Positions 7,665 to 9,475 of a stretch of DNA of 9,475 nt are shown here, piece after piece (position 1 is the stretch's first letter; each line of letters begins with the position of its first letter). Source of the DNA: Flavobacterium sp. GTDB lineage: Bacteria > Bacteroidota > Bacteroidia > Flavobacteriales > Flavobacteriaceae. Under the pieces are notes generated by a model. That model was not told the DNA's origin. It worked only from the letters and a program-made list of their open reading frames with translations, and ran no database searches. The DNA is taken from the NCBI GenBank assembly GCA_015478765.1, contig JADMKR010000255.1, positions 1 through 9,475 of the forward strand, read 5' to 3'. The position numbers and the translations under genes are program-made.

Positions 7665-8819
7665 CTAACGCGAAATCACCCGGATCGTGTTTTTAACTTC
7701 TTCGGCAATTTCCCGCGCTTTGGCCATATCGGCATTTACGATCGTTACATGTCCCATTTTTCGGAAGGGGCGTGTTTGTTTTTTCCCATATATATGCGGC
7801 GTCACTCCGGGAATCGCCAGGATCTTTTCAATATTCTGATATTCCACATCTCCTGAAAAACCTTCGGCACCCGACAAATTCACCATCACGCCGGCAGCCT
7901 TGCTTTCGGTGTCGCCCAGCGGGAGGCCGAGAATCGCCCGGATATGGTTTTCAAATTGCGAAGTGTATGCGCCTTCAATGCTGTAATGACCGGAGTTATG
8001 CGGGCGTGGCGCGACTTCATTTATCAATATTTGGTTGTCCTTTGTAAGGAACATCTCGACTGCCAGCAATCCAACATGGTCAAATGCCTGCGAAAACTGT
8101 AATGCCAAATCACGTGCTTTTTGGGATATTTCGTCGCTGATCCGGGCTGGACACAGCACATATTCCACCTGATTGGCTTCGGGATGGAACTCCATTTCGA
8201 CCACTGGGTACGATTTCACCTCGCCGCTGGCGCTGCGGGCAACGATTACGGCAAGTTCTTTTTGAAACGGTACCAATTCTTCGGCAATGCATTCGGCATC
8301 GGATAGATTTTGCATGTCATCGGCAGTTTGCACCACCTTGACGCCATAGCCGTCGTACCCGAATTCGGCTACTTTCCAAACAAATGGCATCGGGATTGTT
8401 TTTTCGGCAACTGCTGCTCTAAGTTCAACCAAACTGTGAAAACGGGTGTAAGGAGCAGTTGGGATTTTGTTTTTTATATAAAAATCTTTCTGGAAACCCT
8501 TGTTTTGGATTTGGCGTAGTGTGGCCGGCGACGGATATACCCGGATGCCTTCGGCTTCGAGTGTCTCAAGTGCTTTCAAGTTCACGAGTTCGATTTCGAA
8601 TGTCAGTACATCGACTTTTTTCCCGAACTCATAAACAGTATCATAATCGGATAAGTCACCCTGGTAAAATTTATTGCAGGCCAGGACGCACGGAGCTTCA
8701 TCGCTCGGATCCAATACGTGTGTTTGAATATCAAATTTGCGGGTTTCGGCAAGCAACATCTTTCCAAGCTGGCCTCCGCCTAAAATTCCGAGTTTAAAAT
8801 CGGACGAAAAGTAGTTCAT
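7665..8819 (-). CDS. purK: 5-(carboxyamino)imidazole ribonucleotide synthase
   Basis: PurK is an ATP-grasp ligase that carboxylates AIR to N5-CAIR with ATP and bicarbonate, the step before PurE. From the ATG at 8819 it has 384 aa. The N-terminal nucleotide-fold motif LGILGGGQLGKM is at 10-21. The ATP-grasp core includes WKVAEFGYDGYG (148-159), the basic/acidic stretch IAEELVPFQKELAVI (178-192) and the metal-binding segment VEMFL...INEVAPRPHNSGH (254-278). The C-terminal domain ends with KMGHVTI (354-360). The frame is open for seven more codons to a TTG at 8840, but that TTG is part of the predicted -7 promoter box and cannot be in the mRNA; the ATG also fits the usual N-terminus MNYFSSDFKLGILGGGQ. 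It is probably the first gene of a purK-purE-M3 peptidase operon. The assignment is very secure. Confidence 0.98.
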   Translation of the reverse strand: MNYFSSDFKLGILGGGQLGKMLLAETRKFDIQTHVLDPSDEAPCVLACNKFYQGDLSDYDTVYEFGKKVDVLTFEIELVNLKALETLEAEGIRVYPSPATLRQIQNKGFQKDFYIKNKIPTAPYTRFHSLVELRAAVAEKTIPMPFVWKVAEFGYDGYGVKVVQTADDMQNLSDAECIAEELVPFQKELAVIVARSASGEVKSYPVVEMEFHPEANQVEYVLCPARISDEISQKARDLALQFSQAFDHVGLLAVEMFLTKDNQILINEVAPRPHNSGHYSIEGAYTSQFENHIRAILGLPLGDTESKAAGVMVNLSGAEGFSGDVEYQNIEKILAIPGVTPHIYGKKQTRPFRKMGHVTIVNADMAKAREIAEEVKNTIRVISR

Positions 8820-8837
8820 AGTTTTGTGCGCTTTGTG

Positions 8838-8845
8838 CAAATATA
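8838..8845 (-). promoter_or_regulatory. purK: -7 box of the purK promoter
   Basis: On the minus strand TATATTTG (8845-8838) matches TAnnTTTG perfectly and ends 18 nt before the purK ATG. The nearest upstream TTG at a plausible distance (8874-8872) gives a 26-nt spacer, longer than usual, so the -33 element is uncertain. The box contains the TTG at 8840 that would otherwise look like an upstream start codon for purK. Confidence 0.6.
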
Positions 8846-8925
8846 AACAACTATTCCGGGGTGGGCGGCCGCAACACCGGAAGATTTATTTTGGTCGGCC
8901 AATATAATATAAGCTCAAATATTAC

Positions 8926-8933
8926 TAATTTTG
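8926..8933 (+). promoter_or_regulatory. -7 box of the tRNA-Leu promoter
   Basis: TAATTTTG is a perfect TAnnTTTG box that ends 11 nt before the mature 5' end of the tRNA, so the precursor would have a leader of only a few nt. I do not find a TTG at the normal -33 distance; the nearest (8891-8893) is 32 nt upstream. The purK promoter faces the other way in the same spacer. Confidence 0.6.
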
Positions 8934-8944
8934 CTCCTCTGAAT

Positions 8945-9029
8945 GCCCCAGTGGCGAAATTGGTAGACGCACTGTGTTCAGGTCGCAGCGCCTTCGGGTG
9001 TGCTGGTTCGAGTCCGGTCTGGGGCACCA
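8945..9029 (+). tRNA. tRNA-Leu (anticodon CAG)
   Basis: This is an 85-nt class II tRNA. The acceptor GCCCCAG (8945-8951) pairs with CTGGGGC (9019-9025), followed by discriminator A and an encoded CCA (9027-9029). The anticodon stem CTGTG/CGCAG (one G-U pair) encloses the loop TTCAGGT, giving anticodon CAG, which reads CUG. The long variable arm CGCC-TTCG-GGTG confirms a leucine-type class II tRNA. The T arm contains TTCGAGT. All stems close, so the gene looks functional. It stands alone, with its own promoter box and terminator. Confidence 0.96.
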
Positions 9030-9061
9030 ACCGCAAATCAATCTTTGGTTTGCGGTTTTTT
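9029..9061 (+). terminator. Intrinsic terminator of tRNA-Leu
   Basis: A perfect 9-bp stem AACCGCAAA (9029-9037) / TTTGCGGTT (9049-9057) with an 11-nt loop is followed by a T run (TTTTTT ends at 9061, then ATTT). The stem begins at the last base of the encoded CCA. The loop holds the stop codon of the convergent minus-strand gene, and the distal arm encodes that protein's C-terminus. On the minus strand there is no T run after the hairpin, so it should act only on the tRNA transcript. Confidence 0.88.
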
Positions 9062-9475
9062 ATTTAATTGACGGAGCACTTTTCGCGCCGCAGCTTTGAA
9101 AGCTGGTTGGCTGTCACTATATTCTTTTGCGATGATGATTCGCAATTCATCTGCGATCCAGTCATCGGCGTCAGCAAAATTTGCCAATACGTACATTGAA
9201 TAAGCCTTAGGTGCGACTTTATGCTCTCCAATCAACCAGTCGAAACAGGCCTCGGTTATCGCTTCGCGGATGTTGCGCGCCAAGGGTCGAAATGATAGTA
9301 GCAGGCAAATTTTTGAAAAGCACCTGATGGAAGTTTCGTCGGTTAGATATTTAAGTACGGCCGCAATCTGTGCGTGGTATGGCAACACAAGATTTATGTC
9401 GTTTATGGCAACCAATTCGAGTATCATGCTGGCATTCTTGTGAAGAGGCGAGGCTATGTCGGTGGCATGGCGAAC
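9038..9475 (-). CDS. Small HEAT-like helical protein, flavobacterial family, 5' end outside window
   Basis: The frame is open from the right edge of the window to TGA at 9040-9038, giving 145 residues of a partial protein. An internal ATG at 9427 is not the likely start, because 16 further codons without a stop precede it and the family is longer. The sequence reads as short amphipathic helices, HEAT-repeat-like. The most distinctive stretch is ITEACFDWLIGEHKVAPKAY (fragment residues 73-92), followed by DELRIIIAKEY (104-114). From memory it matches a family of about 190 aa in Flavobacteriaceae that is sometimes labelled adenylosuccinate lyase. It lacks the fumarase/lyase signature and is far too small for that enzyme, so the label looks wrong; I suspect it arose from proximity to purB in some genomes. 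No catalytic residues are evident. The C-terminal codons lie in the tRNA-Leu terminator. Real gene: likely; function: unknown. Confidence 0.8.
   Translation of the reverse strand, partial: VRHATDIASPLHKNASMILELVAINDINLVLPYHAQIAAVLKYLTDETSIRCFSKICLLLSFRPLARNIREAITEACFDWLIGEHKVAPKAYSMYVLANFADADDWIADELRIIIAKEYSDSQPAFKAAARKVLRQLNKKPQTKD

Noticed and set aside
8851..9036. Minus-strand open frame of 61 codons reading ...PQTGLEPAHP...
   Set aside because: It is the antisense translation of tRNA-Leu, a well-known spurious protein in databases; the tRNA on the plus strand explains the sequence completely.
1..9475. Mobile element, CRISPR array, defence or phage system
   Set aside because: No transposase, integrase, repeat-spacer pattern, long terminal inverted repeats or toxin-antitoxin pair was seen; all large frames are core metabolic or conserved genes.

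Overview
The window looks like chromosomal core sequence from a member of the Bacteroidota, most likely class Flavobacteriia. Three things support this. No gene start has a Shine-Dalgarno sequence. Four intergenic regions carry the Bacteroidota -7 promoter box TAnnTTTG, or a near match. The small HEAT-like protein at the right edge belongs to a family I know mainly from Flavobacteriaceae. Base composition looks even (mid-40s % GC by eye), and I see no mobile element, CRISPR array, phage gene or signs of transfer.

Layout from left to right: (1) a complete KAS III-type ketoacyl synthase (minus strand) with its own promoter; (2) gcvP, the glycine decarboxylase P-protein (minus), ending in a strong hairpin terminator; (3) a divergent promoter region, then a polytopic UbiA-like membrane protein (plus); (4) an M3 metallopeptidase (minus), which meets the membrane gene tail to tail in the shared hexamer CTATAG; (5) purE and purK upstream of it on the minus strand, so transcription runs purK-purE-M3 peptidase; (6) a second divergent promoter region, then a tRNA-Leu(CAG) (plus) with encoded CCA and an intrinsic terminator; (7) a minus-strand HEAT-like protein whose 3' end overlaps that terminator and whose 5' end lies beyond the window.

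Functionally, PurK and PurE carry out consecutive steps of de novo purine synthesis (AIR to N5-CAIR to CAIR). GcvP feeds one-carbon units from glycine into folate, which purine synthesis also uses, but the sequence shows no regulatory link. The M3 peptidase probably recycles cytoplasmic peptides and appears to share the purKE transcript. The roles of the ketoacyl synthase and the UbiA-like protein are open.

I re-chose two starts. purK begins at the ATG at 8819, because the longer frame starts with a TTG that lies inside a -7 box. The UbiA-like gene probably begins at 4194 rather than 4182. With these starts, three protein genes have their -7 box 16-18 nt before the ATG, which implies uniformly short leaders. 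I found no convincing undescribed multi-gene system; the points worth a second look are small architectural ones. No stretch longer than 300 bases lacks a gene.
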